A DNA stretch of 64,000 nucleotides, taken from NCBI RefSeq assembly GCF_021538895.1, contig NZ_JADDRL010000010.1, positions 62,001-126,000 on the forward strand. The letters run 5' to 3'. Positions 1-9,202 of this stretch are shown in pieces; position 1 is the first letter of the stretch, and every line of letters starts with the position of its first letter. The position numbers were made by a program, and so were the translations under genes. The notes under the pieces are model-generated. The model made no database searches, was not told the DNA's origin, and worked only from the letters and a program-made list of their open reading frames with translations. The DNA comes from Streptomyces olivochromogenes. Its GTDB lineage: Bacteria > Actinomycetota > Actinomycetes > Streptomycetales > Streptomycetaceae.

Positions 1-520
1 GGTCGAGGGGCGGGTACCACAACAGCAGTGGCTTGGCGCTTTGCGCGTCGGCGTTGTCGAAGCAGCACACGGCGATGGTGTGGTCGGGGAAGTGGTCGGC
101 GTAGAAGCGTAGAAGGTCCGGGTCGAGATCGGGACGCCGGTGCGGCGGCACCTGCCGCAGCGCGGCGGGGACTGCGGTGGGGTCTTCTGCCAGGAGCACC
201 GTGTAGACGTCGTGGTCGAAGACCTGGACGGGTTGGGGTTCCGCGCTCATCCACGCGATGTCGTCAGCTGCGGCTGCGACGGATTCGACGGCGGCGACCA
301 TGCGGTGCAGGACGTCGCCGGTGCGCCCGGCGGAGAGGAAGTGCCGAGGGGTGAGCTGCCTGGTGGGCAGGTGCAGCAGCATGGCGTTCGGCCCGTCCGC
401 CAGGTTGACGGCGGTGTTCTGGTAGCCCAGGACATGGATGAGGCCGTACACGTCGTGGTGCTGCCGCCCGCAGTACACGATCGTGCCGGAGAACGCGGCC
501 TCGCCGGTCGAGATACACAT
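1..520 (-). CDS. Unrecognised protein, amino-terminal part (runs off the left edge)
   Basis: An open minus-strand frame begins at an ATG at 520 and has no stop before the window edge, giving about 173 residues. Codon third positions are almost all G or C, which marks it as the coding frame here. The protein begins MCISTGEAAFSGTIVYCG and continues with an acidic, tryptophan- and histidine-containing stretch. I see no signal peptide, membrane segment or catalytic motif that I can name. No strong Shine-Dalgarno sequence precedes the ATG, so the start may differ. The short gene at 669-950 lies just upstream on the same strand and may be co-transcribed. Family unknown. Confidence 0.6.
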   Translation of the reverse strand, partial: MCISTGEAAFSGTIVYCGRQHHDVYGLIHVLGYQNTAVNLADGPNAMLLHLPTRQLTPRHFLSAGRTGDVLHRMVAAVESVAAAADDIAWMSAEPQPVQVFDHDVYTVLLAEDPTAVPAALRQVPPHRRPDLDPDLLRFYADHFPDHTIAVCCFDNADAQSAKPLLLWYPPLD

Positions 521-668
521 GGCGGCAAGGTACCGCCCCTGTCCGGCGGCAACGGAGGGGATTGACGCGCCAAGGACCACCACGGCCGGTGGACGCGCTC
601 GACGCGGAGCCTGGCGCCCGATCGTCGTCCCGGCAATGCAGCTTGCGCGGCCCCGGTCTCCGTGCCCC

Positions 669-950
669 TCAGCTGCCCAGGGCCAGACCGCCGTCGGCCA
701 GGCAGCCGTCGACCAGGGGCGGGCGGTATGGGATCTGCTTGAGCCGGTGTTTCACAGGAATGGTCCATGCCGCAGTGCAGCGCGTGCGCGAACCCAAGGG
801 GTTGCGGTATCGACGCGCGAGGTGTTCGGCGAGTTTGTACGTGATCTGTTCGGCGGTCGCGGCAGAGACACCGTCGAGGTACCGCTGAACGAACGCCAAC
901 GCATATTCGGCAACGAACACCTGCGGCACCTCAATCTGGGGGCCGAGCAC
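669..950 (-). CDS. Small unrecognised protein, 93 aa
   Basis: A 93-residue frame on the minus strand with strongly GC-biased third positions. I chose the GTG at 950 because a GGAG sits about 8 bases upstream of it; sequence further upstream in frame is arginine-rich and not coding-like. The protein has an amphipathic helical centre (FVAEYALAFVQRYLDG, then a Lys/Glu/Arg-rich helix) and a conserved-looking C-terminal stretch KHRLKQIPYRPPLVDG. No transmembrane segment or known motif is visible. It lies 148 bases upstream of the gene that leaves the window on the same strand, so the two may form a unit. It could also be the tail of a larger decayed gene. Confidence 0.45.
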   Translation of the reverse strand: MLGPQIEVPQVFVAEYALAFVQRYLDGVSAATAEQITYKLAEHLARRYRNPLGSRTRCTAAWTIPVKHRLKQIPYRPPLVDGCLADGGLALGS

Positions 951-1494
951 ACCTTGCGCTCCGTCTCTGATCAGGACCGTCCGAGGCAGGCCCGGTCGGC
1001 CTCCCCGACGGCGGCGCCGGAATGGCAAGCATTCAGCGCGACGAACTGGTGAAAGGCGCCCGCGCAGCGGTACTGGGCGCATCGCTCACGGACCGTTTCG
1101 CGCTCGATGAGCATGCCGTCGGTGAGCCGGACTACCGAATGAGCTGGCGCTGAACCATTCGGTTCCCAAGAGCCATGACATTCAGAAGTACGTCAACTGC
1201 TTCGTGCACGTCACAAGCCCCAAGATCTCGAACGGGTTCCCGACAGACGGTGCGGATTGTGGACTTCGCGCCGTTGTTCAGCGCGGCGGCGACTTCCGGG
1301 GCGCGCCTGGTGCGAGTGCCTGACCACCCGACGACCTGGAGACGGCGCACAAGCCGAAGTTGCCGCCCCGGCCACTCCGTGTGCCCTCAACTGACCATCT
1401 ACGAGAGGGCGTTGGAAGCATTGCCGCTCAGACCGGCCTTCGCCACACTGGGCGGGTCCGACTCCCCACGACCTGCATATGACAGGTGAGGACT
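951..1494. other. Stretch without a confident gene
   Basis: No intact gene. A short plus-strand frame at 1022-1153 (MASIQRDELVKGARAA and onward, 43 codons) has coding-like composition but no ribosome binding site and no recognised family; it may be a gene fragment. The rest, up to the secreted-protein gene at 1495, shows no family I recognise on either strand. Confidence 0.4.
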
Positions 1495-1878
1495 ATGAAC
1501 ACACGAAGAATGATCGCGCTCGCCGCGGCAGCGTCCGCCGCGGCCGGAGTGCTGCTCGTTCCCGCGGCCCCGGCCTCCGCCACAGCCACGTACTGCCGCG
1601 ACCACCTCAAGTCCATCAACGGAACCGATCCCAACGGCCATTGGCCTCCCTACAGCTCCACCTACACCACGTCCTACTGCAACGACATCAACGTCAAGGT
1701 CAACCAGCAGACCGAGGTGGAGACCTGCTTCGCGCCGTCCAGCGGCGGCTACTACTGCAACGGCTTCCGCACGCTCTATGCCAATACTTGGGGGCTGGCG
1801 GCCACCGACGTCAGGGACGGCACCAACTTCTGGCTGATATTCGGGAGCACCAGCGTCCAGGGGGTCGCCGCCTACTGA
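1495..1878 (+). CDS. Small secreted Cys-containing protein, 127 aa
   Basis: The ATG at 1495 is preceded by GGTGAGG at 1485-1491, which fixes the start. The first ~30 residues form a classical Sec signal peptide: MNTRR, an alanine-rich hydrophobic core, then a PASA cleavage region. The mature part of ~95 residues is polar and rich in Tyr, Asn, Thr and Ser. It has four cysteines (in TYCRD, SYCND, ETCF and YYCNG) that could form two disulphides. There is no lipobox and no sorting signal, so it is probably free in the medium or bound to the wall. Similar small secreted proteins are common in Streptomyces; the function is unknown. Confidence 0.75.
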   Translation: MNTRRMIALAAAASAAAGVLLVPAAPASATATYCRDHLKSINGTDPNGHWPPYSSTYTTSYCNDINVKVNQQTEVETCFAPSSGGYYCNGFRTLYANTWGLAATDVRDGTNFWLIFGSTSVQGVAAY

Positions 1879-2496
1879 CCACCACAAAGGACTCCGGTGG
1901 GAAGCCGACACGGCACGCAGGCACACACGCAATTCCTGGTGCGACTCATCGAGGGGTGCGCATCCATCGCGCGGCGCCATCGGCCACGTCGACCAGCATG
2001 ACGCGGACAGGCGAGCGGCCTCCGGGGACCTCAATACGCAGGTCGACCCCGGCATCGCGTAGCGGTCTTCTCTATCCTCGTCAGCCGGCCCCGGCCAGGT
2101 CCGCCGGGCCCGGCTGACGTCCCGTGCACGACGGATACATCATCTCGCCATCGCCGCTCTCCAGTTACGGACCAGAGTCAGGCCTGCCCGGCCGCGATCG
2201 GCACCGCTTCAGCCGGCGCGCCGGACACGATCACCGATGCGGCTAGTGCCGCATCAGGCAACGTTCGCCTCTGCGGACGTCGACAGGTAGTCGGCCCGCA
2301 CCCAGGTCCTGCCGGCTCCGCCGGGCAGCCGGCGTGGGGACACTTCACGATATGAGGAACGCCGGCGCCGAAGCCCGGCCAAGGTCCGTCGCCGGGACGA
2401 CGAGGACCCGCGCGCGCCCCGAAGGCCCCTTCGCTTCCGGTCCGTTGCCGGTGTCCGCGAAACCGACGGCTGTTCCGCGGACAACCTTGTTGCCCC
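1879..2496. other. Stretch without an intact gene
   Basis: Contains the hairpin at 2080-2118 and, on the minus strand ending at 2254, a short coding-like tail (TWVRADYLSTSAEANVA) that resembles the end of an SH3b-like secreted domain but has no intact upstream part. Another degraded minus-strand coding-like fragment lies around 1920-2070. Nothing else is recognisable. Confidence 0.35.
2080..2118. terminator. Inverted repeat, possible terminator
   Basis: GTCAGCCGG at 2080-2088 pairs with CCGGCTGAC at 2110-2118, with a GC-rich loop that could extend the stem. It lies about 200 bases beyond the stop at 1878, so it could terminate that transcript. There is no U-tract, as is common in actinomycetes. 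Confidence 0.4.
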
Positions 2497-3345
2497 ATGC
2501 GTGGTCATACCGGTGTGATCTCCCCCCTGATCCTGCGAGGCCGTGGCACCACGGCCCATTTCGAAGGCCGGTCGGTCCTGCTGGAGCAGAACGGCACCCA
2601 CCGGCGCATTCCGGTGCAGGCGATCCAGGAGGTACGGACGGCCGGGGCCAGGGGCGACACGGCCGAGATCGAACTGACCAGCGCCGGAGGCGATCCCACC
2701 GTCTTCGTGGTGACCCGGTCCTCCCCGGCGGCCGTGACGGCCTTCGTCTCGGCGGTGACCTCGGTGCTGCCCGAACGGCGTGCTTCTCGCGACGGTATGG
2801 AGCTAGTGAGTGAGGAGACGCCTGCGGCTCCGGCGTGGCGGCTGTTCCTGGCAGGGCACTCCAGAGCGGTCGCGGCGGCCGTGTGCGCGGTGGTCCTCTG
2901 GGCCGCCCTCGTGGTTTGCGTCGCGGCGACGGGAGAGCCGGGCCAGTGGCTCCTGCCACTCTTCGGGGCGCTGCTCCTGCTTGCCGCGGGCCGCTATCTG
3001 CAGCTGGCCGGCGGCATTATGCGTGAGCACTGGTCCACCCGTCGTAACGGCATCACGGTCGCCGCGACCTTCGCAGGACGAAACAGCGCGCACAAGGAGA
3101 TCTGGCGGTTCACCGATCCGGAGGGCCGGGCACGCACCTACGTCGGCAGCGGGAAGATCGTCAGTCGCGACCCGCGCAGGATCGAGGTGCGCTATGACCT
3201 ACGCCACCCCGACAAGCTGTACGCCCCTCAGCCGGTGCTCGTGTACGTGGTGGTCGGGGTCGTCGTGACCCCCATGCTGGCGGGTCTCCTCGCTGTGGGA
3301 CTGTGGCTCACCCTCTGGCAGCTCGTCGACGTGTTCATGGGCTAA
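2497..3345 (+). CDS. Membrane protein with PH-like N-terminus and DUF3592-like C-terminus
   Basis: 282 residues. Residues ~1-90 have the alternating hydrophobic pattern of a bacterial PH-like/DUF4429-type domain (RSVLLEQNGTHRRIPVQAIQ). Two membrane segments follow at about 125-165 (AAAVCAVVLWAALVV; LLPLFGALLLLAAGR). Residues ~185-245 carry a DUF3592-like domain (FTDPEGRARTYVG, then VRYDLRHPDK), and a last membrane helix lies at ~248-275. The family is typical of Streptomyces membrane proteins of unknown role. The ATG at 2497 lacks a clear ribosome binding site, and a GTG at 2512 is an alternative start. It stands alone; decayed IS DNA follows. Confidence 0.7.
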   Translation: MRGHTGVISPLILRGRGTTAHFEGRSVLLEQNGTHRRIPVQAIQEVRTAGARGDTAEIELTSAGGDPTVFVVTRSSPAAVTAFVSAVTSVLPERRASRDGMELVSEETPAAPAWRLFLAGHSRAVAAAVCAVVLWAALVVCVAATGEPGQWLLPLFGALLLLAAGRYLQLAGGIMREHWSTRRNGITVAATFAGRNSAHKEIWRFTDPEGRARTYVGSGKIVSRDPRRIEVRYDLRHPDKLYAPQPVLVYVVVGVVVTPMLAGLLAVGLWLTLWQLVDVFMG

Positions 3346-3403
3346 CGCAGGCTGGGCCGCACCGCGACGAGGCCCGGAGCGTCGGGGATGCGCTGGTGCC
3401 GTA

Positions 3404-3975
3404 TCAGGTGACGTTCACCGTGTCGATGACGGTGCATAGACGTCGGTCGCTGGCGTGGCTGTCCAGGGTGGCGAACAGGTGTCGTACCCCGCCGTACCGG
3501 TTATGGGTGACCCAGCGCTTGCGGCGGAGGCCGCGGTCGGGGGCTTTGTGCCTGCCACCGCGCGCAGCCCAGTGTCGGCCGGAGTGGGGATCAAGTTGAG
3601 CGGGCCGAACTCGTCTGTGCAGAAGACCACTTCGGGCTCGCCGTCCTCGGGTACCACCTCGCCGTCGGCGATCGCGTAGAGGTGGTCGACCTGGGCATCG
3701 CAGGCGCGGCTGGCCCAGCTCCTTCGTCGACCACCCTCTCGGCGACCAGGAAGTCCGCCGGCTTGGTCAGGCTCCAGGTGGAGAACGGCGGGTCGTGGTC
3801 GGTGGACTTGGCTTGGCGATCTCCGCCGACGCCGTGGCGGCGGCAGAAGCACGCGTTCATCGCGGTGCCGTGCACAGAAGTTCAGACGCAATGGGCGGGC
3901 GCCGGCAGACAGTTCCCAGTCGAGGAACCGGCGCAGTGGCGTGCGGGGATTCCTTGGCCCGGACGTCAGGCTCAC
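3404..3975 (-). pseudogene. IS630-family transposase remnant, frameshifted
   Basis: The minus strand encodes pieces of an IS630-type DDE transposase in more than one frame. The first catalytic block reads PEVVFCTDEFGPLNLIP (central Asp of the DDE triad) near 3600-3640. After a frameshift comes KRWVTHNRYGGVRHLFATLD, typical of the region after that block, and the frame stops at 3404. An N-terminal helix piece (LRRFLDWELSA) is visible near 3930. The second and third catalytic blocks are absent, so it is inactive. No terminal inverted repeats were found. Confidence 0.75.
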
Positions 3976-4325
3976 CGGTCACCACCCCGAAGCGTGCGCC
4001 ATGCAGGCGCGGTCGAGTCGTCGTGGCCGGAGGCTAGTAAGCGCCACTGACAGTCCGTCACCCTTGTGGAGGAAGAAGGAGTGCGACAGCCCCGCAGATT
4101 CGCGCTTTCGGATGAATCCCTCACATCCTTTGAGTCGTACGGCCCCGCTCAGAGGCCTGCCGATCGCGGCCTGGCTATCGCTTGAGGCTCAATCTTGCGC
4201 TGGCCTCGTCGGCAAGGTGAAGCCCCCAAAACATCGACACTTCCGGGTGTCGAGAATGCGGCACCGGCTCCGTCTCAGGGGTACCAGTAGCCGGAACGGA
4301 CTGCGCGACGAAGAAGGAGCACCCC
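3976..4325. other. Stretch without a gene
   Basis: No coding frame with family resemblance on either strand. The end at 4311-4325 holds the ribosome binding site for the VOC gene. Confidence 0.4.
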
Positions 4326-4766
4326 TTGACTATTCAGCGGATGGACAACGTAGGTATCGTCGTCGACGACCTGGAGGCTGCCATCGCCTTCTTCACCGAG
4401 CTCGGCATGGAGCTCGAAGGCGAAGCGCAGATCGAGGGAATCTACGCAGACCAGACGGTCGGCCTCGACGGGGTCCGCAGCGCCATCGCGATGATGCGCA
4501 CCCCGGACGGCCACGGCAAGCTGGAGCTGACGAAGTTCCACTCCCCCGCGGCGATCACTGCCGGACCGCTCAACCCGCCACCCAACACTCTGGGCCTGCA
4601 CCGTGTCATGTTCGCCGTCGACGACATCGACGATACGATCACCCGCCTGCGCCGCCATGGCGCCGAACTCCTCGGCGAGGTGGCGCAGTACGAGAACATC
4701 TACCGACTCTGCAACCTCCGCGGTCCCTCGGGAATCATCGTCGCTCTGGCCGAACGGATCGGCTAG
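4326..4766 (+). CDS. VOC (glyoxalase/bleomycin-resistance fold) protein
   Basis: 146 residues, about the length of a two-module vicinal-oxygen-chelate protein. The start is TTG at 4326 with AAGGAG at 4313-4318. Module one begins VGIVVDDLEAAIAFFTELGM; module two begins HRVMFAVDDIDDTITRLRRH and ends in GPSGIIVALAERIG. Metal-ligand-type His and Glu residues fall at the expected strand positions (KLELTKF, LHRVMF). Members bind small molecules or perform metal-dependent isomerisation or lyase chemistry; nothing here identifies a substrate. It stands alone between IS remnants. Confidence 0.85.
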   Translation: MTIQRMDNVGIVVDDLEAAIAFFTELGMELEGEAQIEGIYADQTVGLDGVRSAIAMMRTPDGHGKLELTKFHSPAAITAGPLNPPPNTLGLHRVMFAVDDIDDTITRLRRHGAELLGEVAQYENIYRLCNLRGPSGIIVALAERIG

Positions 4767-4781
4767 GTTCTGGCTCCTTGG

Positions 4782-5402
4782 TCAGTGTCGGGTCCAGATG
4801 AGGATGCTCGCGAGGTGGAGTGCGGCCTGGTAGGCGATCGCGAGTATGTCGTTTCGTGTGGCCAGGCCGCGCCACTGCTTGAGGCGGTTGATGCACCGCT
4901 CGACGGTGTTGCGCCGCTTGTATGCCTCGGTGTCGAAGCCGGCAGGCGGCCACCAAGTCGGCCTCGTCGCAGGCGGTGGCTGACTTGGTCGTACGGCTGT
5001 GGGATGACCGCACGGATGCCCCGGCGCCGCGGACTGGTGCATCACCTGCCTGGCCTGCGGTGACGGTGAAGGCGGGGCTCCGTGCCCGGCCGTCCGCGGC
5101 CAGGCGGAACTTGGTACTCAGCCCGCCGCGGGAGCGTCCGAGCGCGTGGTCGGCGGGCTCGCCGGAGCGGGTCGCCCCCTTATGAGTGCTCCGGCAAGGG
5201 CGCTGGGGGACCCGGACGACCGTGGAGTCCACTGACACCATCCATTCGATGCCGTCATCGGCGTCTGCTGCCGCCATGACGGCGGTGAGGATCATTTCCC
5301 AAGTGCCGTCGACAGCCCATCTGATCAGCCGTTTGTTGGCGGCCTGCAATGAGCCGAGCTCGTCGGGTAGGTCCCGCCAAGGCGGCCCGTAGCCCGGGCC
5401 CC
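4782..5402 (-). pseudogene. IS5-family transposase remnant
   Basis: Minus-strand fragments of an IS5-type transposase in at least two frames. The middle reads WRDLPDELGS, then VSVDSTVVRV (first catalytic Asp), then DHALGRSRGGLSTK. After a frameshift near 5030 the C-terminal block TEAYKRRNTVERCINRLKQW (catalytic Glu region) runs to LIWTRH and stop at 4782. The N-terminal third is missing beyond ~5402. The frameshift and 5-prime truncation make it non-functional. It sits directly after the VOC gene stop. Confidence 0.85.
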
Positions 5403-5626
5403 CTCAGGCCCGGGCCCAGGATGTCGAGGGCCGCAACTCCTGCCGCACGCTGCCCAGATGGCTGGGGCTGTGTCGAAAGTGGATCAAGGTAGTGGTTGAG
5501 CAATCGCGACGGAATGAGACGATCTCGCTTTCGATCTGGCTACCTGCACCCCATCCGACGGGCCAGGCTCCCGCCTTGGTAGAAAGTGCCTGATCACACA
5601 GGGGTGCGGGTGTTATGGTCCCTCGC

Positions 5627-6211
5627 ATGGCTGAACTGATCACTCCCACGGAACAGTTGCATTCCTCGTGGCTCACGGCACGTGACGAGTGGCAGCCTGG
5701 TGCTCACCAGGACGGTGCTGGCCTGCGTCTGGTTGGTGACGACGACCTCGACAGCCCGGAAGGGTTCGCCTCGTGGGTCGAGCGACTGCGGCAGCAATCG
5801 GACCGTTCGCTGCCTGTCGGGGAAGGACGCGTCCACGCTACGCACTGGTGGATCGTCAGCGGCGAGACGTACCTCGGGGCCATCGACCTTCGGCACTATC
5901 TGAACGCCTTTCTGTTGGAAGGCGGCGGAAACATCGGCTACAGCATTCGGCCTTCCGCCAGGAGGCGAGGACTGGCCTCGTGGGCGCTGGGAGCGGTGCT
6001 GCTGAAGGCGCCGGCGCTCGGTCTCGACCGGGTCCTCCTCACCTGTGACGACGGCAACCTCGGCTCGGCGCGCACCATCGAAAGCAATGGCGGCATCCTC
6101 GAGGATGTGCGCAGCACCGAAGCCGGGCTCAAACGCCGCTACTGGATCACTCTCAACGACGCTGGTCACAGCCATTCATTGATGGCCGCGACGAGGACAG
6201 TCGCCTCGTAG
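5627..6211 (+). CDS. GNAT-family N-acetyltransferase
   Basis: About 194 residues from the ATG at 5627 (an ATG at 5615 is an alternative). The acetyl-CoA binding motif A is clear: IGYSIRPSARRRGLASWALG at roughly residues 105-124, followed by LDRVLLTCDDGNLGSARTIE. This Rim-type fold acetylates amines of small molecules or proteins; the substrate is unknown. The last ~14 residues (HSHSLMAATRTVAS) are not GNAT sequence: they are the antisense of an IS5 transposase tail at 6166-6262. An insertion has therefore replaced the natural C-terminus, but the catalytic core looks complete. Confidence 0.8.
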   Translation: MAELITPTEQLHSSWLTARDEWQPGAHQDGAGLRLVGDDDLDSPEGFASWVERLRQQSDRSLPVGEGRVHATHWWIVSGETYLGAIDLRHYLNAFLLEGGGNIGYSIRPSARRRGLASWALGAVLLKAPALGLDRVLLTCDDGNLGSARTIESNGGILEDVRSTEAGLKRRYWITLNDAGHSHSLMAATRTVAS

Positions 6212-6262
6212 CGGACCGCGAGCTTGTCGTACCTAGTGGACACGGCGCGGTGTCCAGCGAAT
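6166..6262 (-). pseudogene. IS5-family transposase C-terminal fragment
   Basis: The minus strand reads RAVSTRYDKLAVRYEATVLV, then AAINEWL and a stop at 6166. This is the conserved end of a Streptomyces IS5-type transposase. Only about 30 codons remain, and no upstream catalytic part was found between 6262 and 6530. The fragment overlaps the end of the acetyltransferase gene in antisense. Confidence 0.75.
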
Positions 6263-6531
6263 GGGCATCCGTTGTTGCTCTGAACAACGCTCAACTCTGC
6301 GATGAGACGCGGAACTCCGGCAAGCCTGCCCAGGCCGACGCGGTGATGGTGTCATGCCGTCAGCCGCCCGGCACCCCGCTTGCGGGGCCGACCCTGCGTG
6401 CCGTACAGCGGCAGGCCCAGCGCGGCGCTGCACCACCGACCCCCTCCCAAGTTCCGTCCCAGGCCCAGCGCGTCGACCGGGACGGCAAGCCGCCGGCCGA
6501 CACCCGTCGGCCGCCGTCCGCTGCCGGCCTG

Positions 6532-6988
6532 TCAGTGTTGCAGCCCCGTCCGGTATGGACGGCCGAGCAGGACTTCAATGGCGGCAACTGCACAGGCTCG
6601 GGACGATCCATGGGTGTCCAGGAACGCGGTGGGAGGTGGCGGGGGCGCGTGGGGGCAGTCCCATCTCGACCACGACCGTGTCCGGGCGGATCCGGAGCAG
6701 CCGCTCAAGCGACGCAGCGACAGAGGGGGGCCGGTGGATGTCCCGGGCCACCGCAACCACCCCTCCGCCGGGCTCACTCGCCGCGAGGGCCACTGGGGCG
6801 AACGCCCTGGTGAGATCCCCCTCGACGGTGACCCGGACCACCTGTGTACCGGGCAGTTGGGCCCGCAGGAGCTCTCCAAAGCCCCAGGCGGTCTCGCCGA
6901 TGGCGGGGGTCGGCACCGTGAGGTCCTGGCGGCGGTCTATCGCCGTTTCGCCCAGTAGTCCCAAGCCCGTGTCAGGGCCCGGCTCCAC
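6532..6988 (-). pseudogene. Glycoside hydrolase family 3 C-terminal remnant
   Basis: Minus-strand sequence resembles the C-terminal domain of GH3 beta-N-acetylhexosaminidase-like enzymes. It holds a beta-sheet domain with VVAVARDIHRPPSVAASLER, then LLRIRPDTVVVEMGLP. After a frameshift near 6640 comes DTHGSSRACAVAAIEVLLG with a stop at 6532, the usual last segment of the family. The catalytic TIM-barrel half is missing; at about 6988 the sequence changes into an IS5 transposase on the other strand. It is a truncated, frameshifted relic. Confidence 0.65.
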
Positions 6989-7475
6989 CGCGTGATCCTC
7001 GACGAACTCGGTGCCGCCAGCAAGTTGGACTGGTCTCGGTGCGCGATCGACTCCGTCAGCGTCCGTGCTCTCAAAGGGGGCAGCTGGCGGGACCGAACCC
7101 GACCGGCCGTGGCAAGAACGGGTCAACAATCCACTTAACCGTGGACCGCAACGGCCTGCCGATCTCGGTAGCGATCACCGCCGCCAACACCCACGACAGC
7201 CTCGCTCTCCAGCCACTGGTCAAGGGAAATGCCGCCAGTCCGAGGCCGGCGGGGCCCGCGTCGCCGCCGACCCGCACGGCTCCATGCGGACAAGGATTAC
7301 GACTACGACCACCCGCGCCGATGGCTCCGCGGCCGGGGCGTCGTCCCGCGCATCGCCCGCCCCGGCATCGATTCCTCCCAGCGCCTCGGCTACCACCGGT
7401 GAGTCGTCGAGCGCAGCATGGCCTGGCTGTCCGGCTGCCGACGCTTACACCGCCGCTACGAACGCGCTACTAGCG
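6989..7475 (+). pseudogene. IS5-family transposase remnant, multiply disrupted
   Basis: Plus-strand pieces of an IS5 transposase. LDWSRCAIDSVSVRALKGG (first catalytic Asp) lies at ~7020-7075. A frameshift then leads to STIHLTVDRNGLPISVAITA and NTHDSLALQPLVKG. After another shift come KDYDYDHPRRWLRGRG and SSQRLGYHR, followed by an in-frame TGA where the family has Trp (near 7402). The end is VVERSMAWLSGCRRLHRRY. At least two frameshifts plus one nonsense codon make it inactive. It abuts the GH3 relic, probably marking an insertion breakpoint. Confidence 0.8.
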
Positions 7476-7816
7476 GGCGGGGCTGGACGGCGGACTGCGG
7501 GGGACCGCGAAGACCCGCGCTTCGACGGGCGGCAGCAGCCGGCATGCAGCCCGAGAGAGCCTCCTGGTCCCGGGCCGAGGGCCACGAGTCCGTCCTATGC
7601 GGACCCCCGCGAGCGTCGCGTTCCTGGCGTGGTGTGTGGCGGCATATTCGTCGATCTTCATCGGCCGGTCGCCTTGGTCGCCGCGTGTGGATCCTCGGCC
7701 TCCGGGCCGGCGTGCCGGTTCCGGTGCCCGCCGAGCCCCCCGGCGCGTACCGCCGTTGGGCCCGACCGCACAATGGTCACAGAATTTCTGAAACGCCACG
7801 GTAAGGAGTACGACGC
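7476..7816. other. Stretch without a gene
   Basis: No recognisable coding sequence on either strand. The last bases (7801-7816) hold the GTAAGGAG ribosome binding site for the DUF6585 gene. Confidence 0.4.
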
Positions 7817-8572
7817 ATGGTAAGATCCGCCGCTCAGCAGGACCCCGGGCAGACATCAACCCCCCAGACGGCACCTCCGGGGACCGAAGGCCTCGGACAG
7901 CTGCGTGAGACGTTCCTGCCGAAGCGTGTCGGCCCTGTGCGACTGGCCGCCCTTCTGCTGATGGGGACCGTTTCCCTGATCCTTCCTCCCCTGGGCGCCT
8001 ACTTCCTCTGGCTCGCTGCCCAGACGCCCAATCTCTCGCGCAAGCAGGCTGCCCGCCGACTGCACCTCTTCGAGCATGGCCTGGCCGAGGTGGGGAAGAG
8101 CGGCGAAGTGTCCGTTTTCCGCTGGGACACGATGACGGTGCTTCAGGAGATCACCGAGCGGTACGCAAACGGCGTATATGTCGGCACCACCTACGTCTAC
8201 ACGCTCCACCGCGCGGACGGTACGACGCTCAAGGTCACCGGCTTCTACGCCCAGCCCGAGCGCTGGGGCCCGGCGTTGCAGCAGGAGATCACCCGGGCAC
8301 AGCTCCCCGGACTGCTCGCCGGGCTGGAGCAGGGCGGGACCCTGACCTACGGGGAGCTCTCGGTGAACCTGGGCGGTGCGGCCACCTCAAAGGACAGCCT
8401 GACGTGGCCGCAGATCGAGAAGGCCGAGCTCTCACAGGGAGTGCTGGTGCTGCGCAAGGTCGGCAAGAAGCTGCCCTGGGCAAGGATGCCGGTCAAGAAG
8501 ATCCCGAATCTCTTCCTCTTCCTCGCCCTCGTGGAGCAGCTCCGATACGGCTGGCCGCGCCAGGACGCCTGA
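7817..8572 (+). CDS. DUF6585 family protein
   Basis: 251 residues from an ATG preceded by GTAAGGAG at 7801-7808. A ~30-residue disordered N-terminus leads to a hydrophobic segment at about 43-70 (LAALLLMGTVSLILPPLGAY), probably one membrane anchor. A mainly beta domain follows with LHLFEHGLAEVGKSGEVSVF, then FRWDTMTVLQEITERY. A second repeat-like half contains TLTYGELSVNLGG and VLVLRKVGKKLPWARMPVKK and ends in helix NLFLFLALVEQL. This is the layout of DUF6585, a family common in Streptomyces with PH-like halves and no assigned activity. It appears monocistronic. Confidence 0.75.
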   Translation: MVRSAAQQDPGQTSTPQTAPPGTEGLGQLRETFLPKRVGPVRLAALLLMGTVSLILPPLGAYFLWLAAQTPNLSRKQAARRLHLFEHGLAEVGKSGEVSVFRWDTMTVLQEITERYANGVYVGTTYVYTLHRADGTTLKVTGFYAQPERWGPALQQEITRAQLPGLLAGLEQGGTLTYGELSVNLGGAATSKDSLTWPQIEKAELSQGVLVLRKVGKKLPWARMPVKKIPNLFLFLALVEQLRYGWPRQDA

Positions 8573-8815
8573 CCGCCGGAGCACGGTCGAAGGCAAGGCA
8601 TTGGATGGACACCCACGGTCACATCAGCGTCGAGCAACTGCGCGCGCAGGCCGCTGGGCTCGGCATGCTCGCGGCCCGCGACCTGGTCACCCTGGGCGGT
8701 CGCGCGTATGTCGACGCCGTCACCGCCGTACGATCAGACACCCAGCGCCCCCCTGCACGGATGCCACGGCATCAGCGAACAGTGCTCTCCCCTCGCCCGC
8801 CTGGCCGCGGCCGCC
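8573..8815 (+). pseudogene. DUF6884-like protein, C-terminal remnant
   Basis: Two plus-strand frames give the end of a DUF6884-type protein. ISVEQLRAQAAGLGMLAARD and LVTLGGRAYVDAVTAV lie in the frame of 8604. A frameshift near 8740 leads to PLHGCHGISEQCSPLARLAA. In intact members the last block is the Gly-rich GTRGIGEQ segment near the C-terminus. The N-terminal half is absent, so this is a fragment joined to the end of the DUF6585 gene. Confidence 0.55.
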
Positions 8816-9202
8816 GACCCACTCCACCTCAATCGGGTCTTCGCGACTGGCCCGGCGCCGACACAGCCCCGCCGATGGTGCCGGGCCGGCGTCACGTAGA
8901 CCTTCGCTGCGACCTGCTGTGGCCTACCGGGCGGGCACAAGGGCACTTCGTCTGCACGGTCCGCGTACCAGCCCGGGGCAGGTGCGCCTCGCGACCCCTG
9001 GTGCGGACCTCGGACTGCTGGTTTTCCGCCAGGGTGACGGCCAGAGCGTGCCTCTTGGCCGGTTGGGCCAGTCGGTCGGACATGTCTGTCCGGGCGGTGG
9101 TCATTGGTCTTCGGTTCCAGCCGCCGACACCGGGCCGTGCTCACGCCGGGCCCGGTGTCAGGTCGGCCCCCGCTCGTCCGCGTGTCTCCCGCGGCCGGGG
9201 AC
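8816..9202. other. Stretch without a confident gene
   Basis: A short minus-strand coding-like frame (MTTARTDMSDRLAQPAKR and onward, from 9104 down to about 8990) has GC-biased codons but loses that bias before its stop. No family was recognised. The alpha/beta hydrolase gene ends at 9203 on the minus strand. Confidence 0.3.

Noticed and set aside
140..565. Plus-strand frame of 141 codons
   Set aside because: It is antisense to the well-composed minus-strand gene at 1-520, and its codon bias is much weaker.
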